Assembly: GCA_017480345.1 (NCBI GenBank)
Contig: JAFVAU010000026.1
Location: 41,538-105,537 of the forward strand
DNA length: 64,000 bases
Origin: Bacteroidales bacterium
GTDB lineage: Bacteria; Bacteroidota; Bacteroidia; Bacteroidales; UBA932
Reading direction: 5' to 3'
The notes under the pieces were generated by a model. That model had not been told where the DNA came from. It searched no databases and saw only the letters and a program-made list of their open reading frames with translations. The position numbers were made by a program, and so were the translations under genes. Below, in pieces: positions 9,143 through 17,750 of this stretch (the stretch's first letter is position 1; the number at the start of each line of letters is the position of its first letter).

Positions 9143-11179
9143 ATGAACAAGTATCCTTTACTCTTGATTCCGGCATTGCTGCTAAGCGCCCTCTCCTGTC
9201 AGCAGGAGAAGGTGGAAACAGACCGGCCGGCAACAGACGATGTATCGGCCAAAATCCTTACCAAAGGAGATGCGGTGGTGGCGGAGGATGCCTTTTTGGT
9301 GAAATTTGCGAAGGCCCCCACTGCCGATGACATTCAGCAGTTTGAAAAGGAGACGGGCACCAGTCTGCAAAAGACCTTCCGTTCTACTCCGGGCCGGGAG
9401 GAGCTGGAAAAGGCTCACGGACTGGACCGCTGGTATGATGCCACCCTCTGCGAAGGGGACGTGCTGGACCGGATTGTCCTGAAGGCGGCTTCCGTCCCCG
9501 AGGTGCAGGTGGTGGAATATCTTTCCGAGGTTGTTAAAACGTCGGACGGTGAGGTTTATCCTCTATCGGCTCCAACCAAGGGAACGGCAGACACTTTCAA
9601 CGACCCTTATCTCTACCTCCAATGGCATTATAAGAACACGGCCGATCCCATGGTGTCTCCCACAGCCAAGGCCGGGGCCGATGTCAATGTAACCCCGGTG
9701 TGGAACAATCTCACCTGCGGAGACCCCGCCATCATTGTAGCCGTCATTGACGAAGGCGTCAAATACTCGCACCCGGACCTCAAGGACAACATGTGGGTGA
9801 ATGCAAAGGAAATTCCCGGAAACGGAATCGATGATGACAATAACGGGTATATTGACGATATTTACGGCTATAACTTCTTTAACAATAGCCCTAACATTAG
9901 CTGGAACGTTGAGGGAGATTCCGGCCATGGAACCCACTGCGCCGGTACCATTGCCGCCGTTAACAACAACGGAATGGGCGTTGCCGGCATTGCCGGCGGC
10001 TCCGGCAAGGGAGACGGTTGCCGTATCATGGGCCTGCAGATATTCTCCGGCAAAAGCGGTGCATCGGCGAACCGCATTGCCCAGGCTATCAAATATGCGG
10101 CCGACAACGGTGCCTCCATCATTTCCTGCTCTTTCGGCTCAACCCTTTCTTACGGTTCCGACAATGCCTATTACAAAGCCGGTGGAGGCGTGGAAATAGA
10201 CGCCATCCACTACTTTGAGGATTGCAAGAACAATCCTGTTCTGAATGGGAACATTGCCATTTTCGCTGCCAGCAACGACGCAAAGAACTATGCTTTCTAT
10301 CCCGGTGCCTGGCACGATATCATCAGCGTATCGGCCCTGGGCCCCGACGGACTGCCGGCCTACTATACCAATTATGGGCCCGGCTGCAATATCTGCGCCC
10401 CCGGCGGAGAAGCTTATCATATTGTGAACCGTTGGAATTCCATGGTGTTATCCACCATCCCTTCCGAAGTAGGCGGAAACGGAATTAACGGTGAATATGG
10501 ACAGACCGGAATGGACTACGGCTACATGCAGGGAACGTCCATGGCCTGCCCGCACGTGAGCGGCGTGGTGGCCCTGGCCCTGTCTTATGCCAAGCAACTT
10601 GGAAAAACCTTTGACCGCGACGAGTTCAAACGCATGATTCTTTCGTCCGTAAACGACATAGACCAGCTTATTGCCAACACCAGCGAGAAAACCTATGCTT
10701 ATGGCCGTGGAGCCCTGAAAATGGCCCCCTATTACCATCAGATGGGTACCGGCAGCATCGACGCCTGGCGCCTCATGATGAAAATTGAAGGAACGCCCAC
10801 CTCTACGCTCCAGCTGGGCAAGAAACAGTGGGTAGACCTTACTTCCGTCTTTGGAACGGCTTCCGTAAGTCTCACCTACCTAAATGTGGAAGTATCGGAG
10901 CAGACCGTCAAGGATCTGGGGCTCCAGACCATTGCGGGAACCTCGCAAAAGGCCTATCCCTGCGTTCCCGAAGGGGACTGCTATGCATATATTCAGTTCG
11001 GCCGTTTGTACATTCACCCCACAAAAATAGGATCCGGCAAAATTGCCATTACGGCCGTAGGGGGCGGATCCCATGTAGGTGGAGGCGACAACCCTCCGGG
11101 CGGCATGGAACTGGAACAGGATCTTTCTATCATTGTCCGTGATACGGACGGAGGCAACGGAACAGGAGGATGGTTATGA
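9143..11179 (+). CDS. subtilisin-like (S8) lipoprotein protease
   Basis: A 678-residue protein starting MNKYPLLLIPALLLSALSC, a lipoprotein signal. Residues about 30-130 resemble an inhibitory propeptide (AFLVKFAKAPTADDIQQFEK). The S8 domain carries Asp203 in AVIDEGVKYSHPDL, His262 in GDSGHGTHCAGTI and Ser466 in GTSMACPHVSG, so the triad is complete. The C-terminal region (about 540-670) contains a beta domain typical of Bacteroidetes surface proteases. Start 9143 was chosen because it begins the signal peptide; the earlier ATG lies within the terminator hairpin. Its stop overlaps the next gene's start as ATGATG. With SusC/SusD beside it, it probably digests protein outside the cell to feed the transporter. 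Confidence 0.93.
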   Translation: MNKYPLLLIPALLLSALSCQQEKVETDRPATDDVSAKILTKGDAVVAEDAFLVKFAKAPTADDIQQFEKETGTSLQKTFRSTPGREELEKAHGLDRWYDATLCEGDVLDRIVLKAASVPEVQVVEYLSEVVKTSDGEVYPLSAPTKGTADTFNDPYLYLQWHYKNTADPMVSPTAKAGADVNVTPVWNNLTCGDPAIIVAVIDEGVKYSHPDLKDNMWVNAKEIPGNGIDDDNNGYIDDIYGYNFFNNSPNISWNVEGDSGHGTHCAGTIAAVNNNGMGVAGIAGGSGKGDGCRIMGLQIFSGKSGASANRIAQAIKYAADNGASIISCSFGSTLSYGSDNAYYKAGGGVEIDAIHYFEDCKNNPVLNGNIAIFAASNDAKNYAFYPGAWHDIISVSALGPDGLPAYYTNYGPGCNICAPGGEAYHIVNRWNSMVLSTIPSEVGGNGINGEYGQTGMDYGYMQGTSMACPHVSGVVALALSYAKQLGKTFDRDEFKRMILSSVNDIDQLIANTSEKTYAYGRGALKMAPYYHQMGTGSIDAWRLMMKIEGTPTSTLQLGKKQWVDLTSVFGTASVSLTYLNVEVSEQTVKDLGLQTIAGTSQKAYPCVPEGDCYAYIQFGRLYIHPTKIGSGKIAITAVGGGSHVGGGDNPPGGMELEQDLSIIVRDTDGGNGTGGWL

Positions 11180-11634
11180 TGAAAAAAATATTTGCATTGG
11201 CAGCTATGCTGCTGGTTTTGGCCGCCTGTGGCGGAAAAGACAATCCGGACACACCCAACCCCAATCCGGGCGGTGGAAGCGGTTCCACCACCACCAAGGT
11301 GGATGTCACCGGCTCCTGGGAGTTGAGCGGCGTTGAGACAAAAGTCAGCGTGGGTTCTGTGAACGTATCGGTATATATCAGCTTCGCTTCCGACGGAAGC
11401 TTCACCCTCTACCAGAAGATAGGAGAAGGCCGATATACCCAGTTCACCGGAACCTACACCCTTTCGTCCGACAACAAACTCAGCGGTAAATATAGCAACA
11501 ACACTGCCTGGGGCCCTTACACGGCCGCCATGGCCAGCGGAAAGCTCACGCTCACATCGGCCGGCGGAAAGGAAGTGGATACCTATTCAAAGATATCCTC
11601 CATTCCCACCTCTGTTACGCAAAACATCTACTAA
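11176..11634 (+). CDS. small lipoprotein, lipocalin-like beta domain
   Basis: A lipoprotein of about 152 residues (signal AMLLVLAAC) followed by a Pro/Gly/Ser-rich linker and a single all-beta domain (VTGSWELSGVETKV, FASDGSFTLYQK, GTYTLSSDNKLSGKY). The motifs resemble the short lipocalin-like domains common in Bacteroidetes lipoproteins. It starts with ATG at 11176 or 11179, overlapping the protease stop, so the two are translationally coupled. It may assist the protease or shield the cell; no specific role can be read. A good terminator follows. Confidence 0.75.
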   Translation: MMKKIFALAAMLLVLAACGGKDNPDTPNPNPGGGSGSTTTKVDVTGSWELSGVETKVSVGSVNVSVYISFASDGSFTLYQKIGEGRYTQFTGTYTLSSDNKLSGKYSNNTAWGPYTAAMASGKLTLTSAGGKEVDTYSKISSIPTSVTQNIY

Positions 11635-11672
11635 AAAATTAGCGGCCGAGAAATTCGGTCGCTAATTTTTTT
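11633..11672 (+). terminator. intrinsic terminator
   Basis: AAAAATTAGCG, CCGA, loop GAAAT, TCGG and CGCTAATTTTTTT form a long hairpin with a T run just after the small lipoprotein stop codon. The A-rich left arm means it could work in both directions. Confidence 0.88.
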
Positions 11673-11679
11673 ATAGGCA

Positions 11680-11709
11680 CTTCCTACTCGCTTAAGCAGG
11701 CTTTCAAAT
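11680..11709. repeat. decayed duplicate of the frdB 3' end
   Basis: These 30 bases match the true frdB 3' end (12784-12813) at 27 positions in the same orientation. Read on the minus strand they still encode LKACLSE and a stop, against LKARFSE and a stop in frdB. With the real frdB end, this forms a direct repeat enclosing the Rpn gene and its promoter repeat (spacing 1104 bp). Confidence 0.8.
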
Positions 11710-11792
11710 CGTAAGAAACACACAAAAAGCATGTAAAACAACACAACTTTTTTTACGATTGTAGGTTTTCCGGAGTCCTTGTTCTATGTTTG
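11706..11792. repeat. 87-bp inverted repeat, right copy (Rpn promoter module)
   Basis: Exact reverse complement of 345-431. Its outer end is the plus-strand -7 box TATGTTTG (11785-11792), which serves the Rpn gene starting at 11836. It abuts the decayed frdB duplicate by a four-base overlap, so the repeat's inner edge is probably the edge of the inserted unit. Confidence 0.9.
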
Positions 11793-11835
11793 CAAAAACC
11801 GACATCCGGGCCCGGTGTCATTAAAACCTACAAAT

Positions 11836-12699
11836 ATGCAAGAAAACGAATTAAAGATTGGCAGGTATGCCAATGTGTTGATGGACCGCTGGTTCAAGAG
11901 GACGTTTGGTTGGGCCCCGGCCCGGCGGTTGATGCAGCTCTTTCTGCAGGAAATGATTCCTGAACGGAAGATTACAAAGTTGAGTTTTGGCCCACAGGAG
12001 TATGTGAATCCCATTGAGGAGGGAAAGGATATCAGGCTGGACGTGCACTGTACGGATGAGACAGGAGCGCATTTCATAGTAGAAATGCAGTTCACGGAAC
12101 AGAAGACCTTCTATGAACGGGCGTTGTTTAACTCTACTTTTGTGATTCAGGAGCAGATTCCGGTTGGCAACACGGATTGGACCTTGCCGCAAATCTATTT
12201 TATCGGCGTGGTCAATTTCCCGTTGCACGAAGGGTCTGACAGGGTGTTGTACCGATACAGGCTAAAGGAACTTTCCACGGGTGAGGATATGCCCATTCCA
12301 GTGGAGTATATCTTCCTGGAGGTCCCCAATTGCCGGAAGGCAATGACCAGCGAGGCGTCGTTGCTGGATAACTTCTGCTACGCGATGAGGAAGATGCCGG
12401 AGATGGAGGAGCGCCCAAAAGAATTGAAAGGAGAAATCTTTGACTTGTTGTTTAATTCTGCGGAAATTAATAAATTTGCCCCGAAGGAACGTTCCGAATA
12501 CATCAAGCAAATGATTACCATCAGAGACATTGTCAACCAAATGACCACCGCAGAAGAAAAGGGCGAAACCAAAGGAAGAGCTAACGCTATGCGAAAGGTA
12601 GCCCTGAGGATGCTTGCGGCCGGTGAGGAGCCCTCTCGCGTGTCAGAGTTTACCGGATTAAGCCAGGAGGAAGTTTTGGCCCTTCAGACAAATAAATAA
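11836..12699 (+). CDS. Rpn/PDDEXK_2 family recombination-promoting nuclease
   Basis: A 287-residue full-length member of the PDDEXK_2 family. The N-terminus has YANVLMDRWFKRTFGWAPARR. The nuclease core is visible as DIRLDVHCTDETGAHFIVEMQF, giving the D and ExQ catalytic residues at about 73-88, followed by ERALFNST. The C-terminal half ends in a small helical DNA-binding-like motif (AGEEPSRVSEFTGLSQEEVLAL). Such proteins cut DNA and stimulate RecA-independent recombination in the E. coli homologues. The start lies 43 bases after the -7 box in the 87-bp repeat. The gene sits between the frdB terminator and a decayed copy of the frdB 3' end, which indicates insertion there. Confidence 0.88.
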   Translation: MQENELKIGRYANVLMDRWFKRTFGWAPARRLMQLFLQEMIPERKITKLSFGPQEYVNPIEEGKDIRLDVHCTDETGAHFIVEMQFTEQKTFYERALFNSTFVIQEQIPVGNTDWTLPQIYFIGVVNFPLHEGSDRVLYRYRLKELSTGEDMPIPVEYIFLEVPNCRKAMTSEASLLDNFCYAMRKMPEMEERPKELKGEIFDLLFNSAEINKFAPKERSEYIKQMITIRDIVNQMTTAEEKGETKGRANAMRKVALRMLAAGEEPSRVSEFTGLSQEEVLALQTNK

Positions 12700-12735
12700 A
12701 ATTTTACAAAAAAAAATAATTTTCTAAAAATAAAA

Positions 12736-12767
12736 TTATCCCGGTTCCTTTTCAGAAACCGGGATAA
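12736..12767 (-). terminator. intrinsic terminator of the frdAB operon
   Basis: TTATCCCGGTT and AACCGGGATAA form a perfect stem. On the minus strand it is followed by TTTTATTTTT, so it ends transcription coming from frdB. It lies about 20 bp beyond the frdB stop. Confidence 0.85.
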
Positions 12768-12787
12768 CTATTTATGCATTGACCTTC

Positions 12788-13531
12788 CTACTCGCTGAAG
12801 CGGGCTTTCAGATATTCGCGGTTCAGGCGGGCGATATGGTCGATGGTCACATGCTTGGGGCACTCCATCTCGCAGGCGCGGGTGTTGGTGCAGTTACCAA
12901 AGCCCAACTCGTCCATCTTGGCTACCATGGCGCGGGCGCGGCGGGCGGCTTCCGGCTTGCCCTGAGGCAGAAGGGCCAGGGAACTCACACGGGCGGCCAC
13001 AAACAGCATGGCGGAACCGTTCTTGCAGGTGGCCACGCAGGCGCCGCAACCAACGCAAGCGGCGGCATCCATGGACAGTTCTGCATCGTCGTGCGGAATC
13101 AGGATGTTGTTGCCATCCTGGGCGCTGCCGGTACGGACGGTGATGAAACCGCCGGCCTGCATAATCTTGTCAAAGGCGGTACGATCCACCACCAGGTCTT
13201 TGATTACCGGGAAAGCGCCGCTGCGCCAAGGCTCCACGGTAATGGTGGCACCCGGCTTGAAATGACGCATGAACAGCTGGCAGGTGGTCACGGCATCGTC
13301 CGGGCCGTGGGCACGGCCGTCTACATACAGGGAACAGGCACCGCAGATACCCTCACGGCAGTCATGGTCAAAAGCAACGGGTTCAATGCCCTTGCGGATG
13401 AGCTGATCATTGAGGATATCCAGCATTTCGAGGAAAGAGGCATCTTCCTCCACATCCGTAACGTGGTAGGTCTCGAAATGGCCTTTTGCTTTGGCGTTCT
13501 TCTGACGCCATACTTTCACATTATATTCCAT
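12788..13531 (-). CDS. frdB: succinate dehydrogenase/fumarate reductase iron-sulfur subunit
   Basis: A 247-residue protein with an N-terminal 2Fe-2S ferredoxin domain (about 1-110, [22 protein letters not shown]). The C-terminal helical domain carries [14 protein letters not shown] (about residue 150) and [15 protein letters not shown] for the 4Fe-4S and 3Fe-4S centres. It passes electrons between the FAD subunit and the membrane quinone site. Its start is 8 bp from the frdA stop. The 3' end (LKARFSE and stop) is duplicated in decayed form at 11680. The direction in vivo, fumarate reduction or succinate oxidation, cannot be told from sequence; fumarate reduction is usual in anaerobic Bacteroidales. 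Confidence 0.95.
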   Translation of the reverse strand: MEYNVKVWRQKNAKAKGHFETYHVTDVEEDASFLEMLDILNDQLIRKGIEPVAFDHDCREGICGACSLYVDGRAHGPDDAVTTCQLFMRHFKPGATITVEPWRSGAFPVIKDLVVDRTAFDKIMQAGGFITVRTGSAQDGNNILIPHDDAELSMDAAACVGCGACVATCKNGSAMLFVAARVSSLALLPQGKPEAARRARAMVAKMDELGFGNCTNTRACEMECPKHVTIDHIARLNREYLKARFSE

Positions 13532-13539
13532 ACTCGGGA

Positions 13540-15489
13540 TTAGTCTTTATAGTTACGGGTTGCAATCTTGATGTTCTCGTACTTGAGCTCTTCCTTATGC
13601 AGTTCAGGCTCCTTGCCTTCGCCCTTGTATTCCCAGGCGGCTACATACATGAAGTTCTCGTCGTCACGCTTGGTCTCGCCTTCCTCGGTCTGCATCTCCT
13701 CGCGGAAATGGCCGCCGCAGGATTCCTTACGGTTCAAGGCGTCGTAGGCCATCAGTTCTCCGATATCGAAGAAATCCACCAGACGGAGAGCCTTCTCCAG
13801 TTCCTGGTTGAATTCCTCGTTGGTACCGGGAACGCATACGTTCTTCCAGAAGTACTCGCGAAGAGCCTTTATTTCCTCAATACCCTTCTTCAGGCCGGCC
13901 TCATTGCGCGCCATACCTACATACTCCCACATAATGTTGCCCAGCTTCTTATGGATGGAATCCACGGTCTCTTTGCCCTTCACGGCAAAAAGCTTGGCAA
14001 TACGCTCCTTTACGGACTTCTCCGCTTCCACAAACTCCGGAGCATTGATATCCGTCTTGGGTTCCAGGAATTTATGGGAAAGATAATCGCCGATGGTGTA
14101 AGGCAGCACAAAGTAACCGTCGGCCAGGCCCTGCATCAGGGCACTTGCTCCCAGGCGGTTTCCGCCATGGTCGGAGAAGTTGGCTTCGCCTATAGCATAC
14201 AGGCCGGGGATGGTGGTCTGGAGGTCATAGTCTACCCAGAGGCCGCCCATGGTATAATGGATGGCCGGATAAATCATCATAGGCTCCTCCCAGGGGGAAG
14301 TGGAGGTAATCTTCTCGTACATGTCAAAGAGGTTGCCGTAACGCTCCTGTACGCGCTGGTGACCCAGGCGCTTGATGGCATCGGCAAAATCAAGATACAC
14401 GGCCAGGCCGGTCTCGTTTACACCGTAGCCGGCGTCGCAACGCTCCTTGGCGGCGCGGGAAGCCACGTCACGGGGAACCAGGTTGCCAAAGGCGGGATAA
14501 CGGCGCTCCAGATAGTAGTCACGGTCTTCCTCAGGAATCTGGGAAGGCTTTATTTCGTGTTTGCGGAGCTTCATCACATCCTCCATCTTCTTGGGAACCC
14601 AGATACGGCCGTCGTTACGCAGGGACTCGGACATCAGCGTGAGTTTGCACTGCTGCTCTCCGTGGACGGGAATACAGGTGGGGTGGATCTGCGCAAAGCA
14701 GGGGTTGGCAAAGAAGGCACCCTTGCGGTAGGCCTGCATGGCGGCCGATCCGTTGGAGTTCATGGCATTGGTGGAAAGGAAATAGGTATTTCCGTAACCG
14801 CCGGTGGCCAGCACCACGGCATGGGCGCCGAAGCGCTCTATTTCACCGGTTACCAGGTTTCTGGCAATGATACCCTTAGCTTCTCCGTTGATAATCACCA
14901 GATCCAGCATCTCGTGACGGGGATAACTCTTCACGCTGCCGGCGGCAATCTCCTTGTTCAGGGAAGCATAGGCACCCAGGAGCAGCTGCTGACCGGTTTG
15001 TCCCCTGGCATAGAAGGTACGGCTCACCTGCACGCCACCGAAGGAACGGTTGGCCAGGTATCCGCCATATTCACGGGCGAAGGGAACACCCTGGGCCACG
15101 CACTGGTCAATGATGGCGGCGCTCACCTCTGCCAGACGGTACACATTGGCCTCTCTGGAACGGTAGTCACCACCTTTGATGGTGTCGTAGAACAGACGGT
15201 AGATGGAGTCGTTGTCGTTCTGGTAGTTCTTGGCAGCGTTGATACCACCCTGGGCCGCAATGGAGTGGGCCCGGCGGGGGGAGTCGCTGATGCAGAAAAT
15301 CTTGACGTTGTAGCCCATCTCACCAAGAGATGCAGCGGCCGATGCACCGCCAAGACCGGTTCCTACCACAATCACTTCCAGTTTCCGCTTGTTGTTGGGA
15401 GAAACAATCCGGATTTCGGCTTTACGCTTGGACCATTTTTCCTTGAGCGGTCCGTCCGGAATCTTGGAAATTAATTTAGGATCTGCCAT
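13540..15489 (-). CDS. frdA: succinate dehydrogenase/fumarate reductase flavoprotein subunit
   Basis: A 649-residue flavoprotein. It shows the FAD-binding motif [19 protein letters not shown] near residue 40, [18 protein letters not shown] with the FAD-linking His, and the catalytic [19 protein letters not shown]. It also has HPTCIP and the late [17 protein letters not shown]. The layout matches B-type enzymes of Bacteroidetes and epsilonproteobacteria. A minus-strand -7 box lies at 15519-15526. The cytochrome b subunit gene normally just upstream is absent: only 78 bp separate frdA from the next gene, which is an amidohydrolase. The membrane anchor must be encoded elsewhere or be lacking. 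Confidence 0.96.
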   Translation of the reverse strand: MADPKLISKIPDGPLKEKWSKRKAEIRIVSPNNKRKLEVIVVGTGLGGASAAASLGEMGYNVKIFCISDSPRRAHSIAAQGGINAAKNYQNDNDSIYRLFYDTIKGGDYRSREANVYRLAEVSAAIIDQCVAQGVPFAREYGGYLANRSFGGVQVSRTFYARGQTGQQLLLGAYASLNKEIAAGSVKSYPRHEMLDLVIINGEAKGIIARNLVTGEIERFGAHAVVLATGGYGNTYFLSTNAMNSNGSAAMQAYRKGAFFANPCFAQIHPTCIPVHGEQQCKLTLMSESLRNDGRIWVPKKMEDVMKLRKHEIKPSQIPEEDRDYYLERRYPAFGNLVPRDVASRAAKERCDAGYGVNETGLAVYLDFADAIKRLGHQRVQERYGNLFDMYEKITSTSPWEEPMMIYPAIHYTMGGLWVDYDLQTTIPGLYAIGEANFSDHGGNRLGASALMQGLADGYFVLPYTIGDYLSHKFLEPKTDINAPEFVEAEKSVKERIAKLFAVKGKETVDSIHKKLGNIMWEYVGMARNEAGLKKGIEEIKALREYFWKNVCVPGTNEEFNQELEKALRLVDFFDIGELMAYDALNRKESCGGHFREEMQTEEGETKRDDENFMYVAAWEYKGEGKEPELHKEELKYENIKIATRNYKD

Positions 15490-15518
15490 ATAGTTTTAGA
15501 TATTGTGTTTCTATTTCG

Positions 15519-15526
15519 CAAAAATA
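15519..15526 (-). promoter_or_regulatory. frdA: -7 box of the frdA promoter
   Basis: TATTTTTG on the minus strand, 30 bases before the frdA ATG, with GTG about 21 bases further upstream as a weak -33 element. It shows that frdA begins its own transcript. Confidence 0.5.
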
Positions 15527-15567
15527 AGCATTTTTCGTGATTATTTTGTCACTTTTTATGCTTTTCC

Positions 15568-16482
15568 CTACAATTTATACGGTAAACAGGGCACTTTGTC
15601 CGGTTTTCCCAAGGAAGCCCACATGGTATTTCCCTCAAATACAATGGCGCAGGAAGTGATGTCCCTCAGGATGGGTTTCCCGGAGCAGGAGATGTTCTTG
15701 ATGAAGAAAGTGTGGTCCCATTCCTCCATGGGCACATAGGTAGAGGCCAGAATCTTGTGGGCCTTGATATACCGGTCCACCCCCTTGCGGTCTTCCATCC
15801 GGCCTGTGGTGGTGAAATTGGTCACCACCCGGTATCCCAGCGGCTCCCGGTTCACATCGAACTTCACCCAGCTGTGGTTGTTCACCTCATAATAAGCCGC
15901 TCCGCCCTTATTGTCGATGACGCCGAAATTGGCTTCCACCCGCATCGGCCTGGAAAGGGTGTCCAGAAAATGCTCAAAGTCCTCCAGCGTGGCACAAATC
16001 TCCAGGGCCCTGTACATAAGCACCCCTTCACAGTCCATCATGTCCGCAGGGACGTCGTCATCCTTCAAATCATAGGTGGCCGTATTCATGATGGCAAAGC
16101 CCGTCTCATTCTCCCCGCCCCATGCCTCACGCGTCCCAAGCGGCACCTTTGCCATGGGATTCGTCCTCCAATCGGCATTCACCAGGCACATCATCCGGTA
16201 CTTCTCCCCCGTGAAATACTCAACCCTCACATCCTGACAGTCAGAATCCCGGTGCTTGAACATCACCGCCTTCCCGTCCTTGGTATACTTCCCGCTCACT
16301 ATCACCGACGTACACGCATACGACGGCATGCTTATTCCCACAAGGAATAGTAGTACAAAAACCCATGGCCACCCTCGGCCCTGTAAGAGGGAGGGGCCCA
16401 TCGAAGATGGGAGGGGTCGCGAAGCGACGGTTTTTGTACTACTATTCTTTGTGGGTGAGTTAAAACAATGTGCCATTTTCAT
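15568..16482 (-). CDS. secreted Ntn-type linear amide C-N hydrolase
   Basis: Up to 304 residues. After a hydrophobic signal ([17 protein letters not shown]) the protein begins [25 protein letters not shown], an N-terminal nucleophile Cys with the typical SG...HRDSD pattern of penicillin-acylase-like or C45-type enzymes. [21 protein letters not shown] follows near residue 200. It probably cleaves an amide bond outside the cytoplasm; the substrate is unknown. The start is uncertain. The longest frame begins at 16482 and overlaps the ruvB end, while an ATG at 16401 gives a cleaner signal peptide. Either way, the first residues come from a palindromic insertion (16337-16455) that lies across the gene start. 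Confidence 0.82.
   Translation of the reverse strand: MKMAHCFNSPTKNSSTKTVASRPLPSSMGPSLLQGRGWPWVFVLLFLVGISMPSYACTSVIVSGKYTKDGKAVMFKHRDSDCQDVRVEYFTGEKYRMMCLVNADWRTNPMAKVPLGTREAWGGENETGFAIMNTATYDLKDDDVPADMMDCEGVLMYRALEICATLEDFEHFLDTLSRPMRVEANFGVIDNKGGAAYYEVNNHSWVKFDVNREPLGYRVVTNFTTTGRMEDRKGVDRYIKAHKILASTYVPMEEWDHTFFIKNISCSGKPILRDITSCAIVFEGNTMWASLGKPDKVPCLPYKL
16337..16455. repeat. palindromic insertion at the amidohydrolase start
   Basis: Arms of 27 bp (16337-16363 and 16429-16455, 26 of 27 complementary) flank a 65-bp centre. The right arm is the inverted copy of the coding stretch for FVLLFLVG. The centre contains two mini-hairpins with GAA loops, CCCATC-GAA-GATGGG (16397-16411) and GTCGC-GAA-GCGAC (16416-16428). 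The core GGGTCGCGAAGCGACG (16414-16429) also occurs in a second palindrome at 43769-43784. The whole can fold into one long cruciform. Confidence 0.85.
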
Positions 16483-17500
16483 CCAGGTTGTATTTCCGTT
16501 GATTCATGTATGTTTCCATTCCCAGGTGGGTGTAGGCCAGGTCTGTGGCCACACGGCCGCGCTGGGTGCGGATCAGGAAACCTTCCTTGATAAGGAAAGG
16601 TTCGTATACTTCTTCCAGGGTGCCGGCGTCTTCGCTCACGGAAGTGGCCAGGGTGCCAATTCCCACCGGACCTCCCTTGAAAGTGGTGATGAGCGTGCGC
16701 AGGATCTTGTTGTCTATGGCATCCAGACCCCGCTTGTCTATCTTGAGCTTGTTCAGTGCAAAACGCGTGATTTCCAGGTTGATGCGTCCGTCTCCCAGCA
16801 CCTGCGCAAAGTCCCTCACCCGCTTCAGGAGCGCATTGGCTATTCTCGCCGTGCCGCGGCTTCTGAGGGCAATCTCATACGCCGCATCATCGTCAATCTC
16901 CAGGGAAAGGATATGGGCGCTGCGCAGCACAATCTTCTTCAAATCGTCCGTATCGTAATACTCCAGGGCGCAGTTGATACCAAAACGGTCCCGGAGCGGC
17001 GCCGTCAGAAGACCGCTTCGCGTAGTGGCCCCCACCAGCGTGAACGGATTCAGGGAAATGCGCACGGAACGGGCTCCGGGCCCCTTGTCAATCATGATAT
17101 CAATCACATAATCCTCCATGGCGGAGTACAGATACTCCTCCACCTCCGGAGAAAGCCGGTGAATCTCGTCGATAAAAAGCACATCCCCCGTCTCCAGGGA
17201 AGTGAGCAGTCCGGCCAGATCTCCCGGTTTGTCCAGCACCGGACCGGAGGTCACCTTCATGTTCACCCCCATCTCGTTGGCTATGATATGCGCCAGCGTG
17301 GTCTTTCCCAGACCGGGAGGGCCATGGAAGAGAACATGGTCCAGGGCCTCCCCGCGCAGTTTGGCGGCCTTTATATAAATGGAAAGGTTGGAGACAATTT
17401 CCTTCTGACCGGTAAAATCCTCCAGCTGCTGCGGGCGGATAATTCCGTCAAATTCATTATCTTTGCGCTCTATTGTGTCGTGTGGATCGAATTCGTTCAT
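16460..17500 (-). CDS. ruvB: Holliday junction branch-migration helicase RuvB
   Basis: A 346-residue AAA+ ATPase with Walker [13 protein letters not shown] (about residues 61-72), Walker [19 protein letters not shown] and sensor/arginine-finger region [18 protein letters not shown]. The C-terminal winged helix contains [17 protein letters not shown]. Its length is normal. RuvB forms hexameric rings that drive branch migration with RuvA at Holliday junctions. Its stop overlaps the longest frame of the amidohydrolase by 23 bp. A minus-strand TATATTTG lies at 17525-17532, so transcription starts in the AT-rich gap shared with mfd. Confidence 0.97.
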   Translation of the reverse strand: MNEFDPHDTIERKDNEFDGIIRPQQLEDFTGQKEIVSNLSIYIKAAKLRGEALDHVLFHGPPGLGKTTLAHIIANEMGVNMKVTSGPVLDKPGDLAGLLTSLETGDVLFIDEIHRLSPEVEEYLYSAMEDYVIDIMIDKGPGARSVRISLNPFTLVGATTRSGLLTAPLRDRFGINCALEYYDTDDLKKIVLRSAHILSLEIDDDAAYEIALRSRGTARIANALLKRVRDFAQVLGDGRINLEITRFALNKLKIDKRGLDAIDNKILRTLITTFKGGPVGIGTLATSVSEDAGTLEEVYEPFLIKEGFLIRTQRGRVATDLAYTHLGMETYMNQRKYNLDENGTLF

Positions 17501-17524
17501 GACGGCTAAGATTCAATTCAGATA

Positions 17525-17532
17525 CAAATATA
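17525..17532 (-). promoter_or_regulatory. ruvB: -7 box of the ruvB promoter
   Basis: TATATTTG on the minus strand, 24 bases before the ruvB ATG. No exact TTG at the usual spacing. Confidence 0.45.
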
Positions 17533-17539
17533 GTTTTTT

Positions 17540-17750
17540 TATTTTTAAATTGTTGATGATGTTGAGGCTGTTGAAATGTTGAAAACTTTCAAAACACCTC
17601 TAAAAATCAAGGATTTAAGGATAATGCAAACAGTTGAAAACCGCTGGAAAACCTGTTGAGGGACTGTGAAAAAGTGAAGCACCTTTTTTCATCAACCTTG
17701 AAAAACCACTTTTCAACAGGGTTATGAACAGCTTTTCAACAGGGAAAATG
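17540..17750. other. AT-rich region with repeated DnaA-box-like words
   Basis: This gap between the divergent ruvB and mfd genes holds TTTTCAACA twice and TTATGAACA once close together near 17710-17745. TGTTGAAAT, TGTTGAAAA and AGTTGAAAA occur between about 17568 and 17640. The words differ by one or two bases from the DnaA box TTATCCACA. It could be an origin, a DnaA-controlled promoter or simply AT-rich spacer. Confidence 0.3.

Noticed and set aside
345-11792. Classical composite transposon bounded by inverted insertion sequences
   Set aside because: No transposase lies inside the repeats; the flanking Rpn genes are outside the repeat and not similar enough to be two copies of one insertion sequence.
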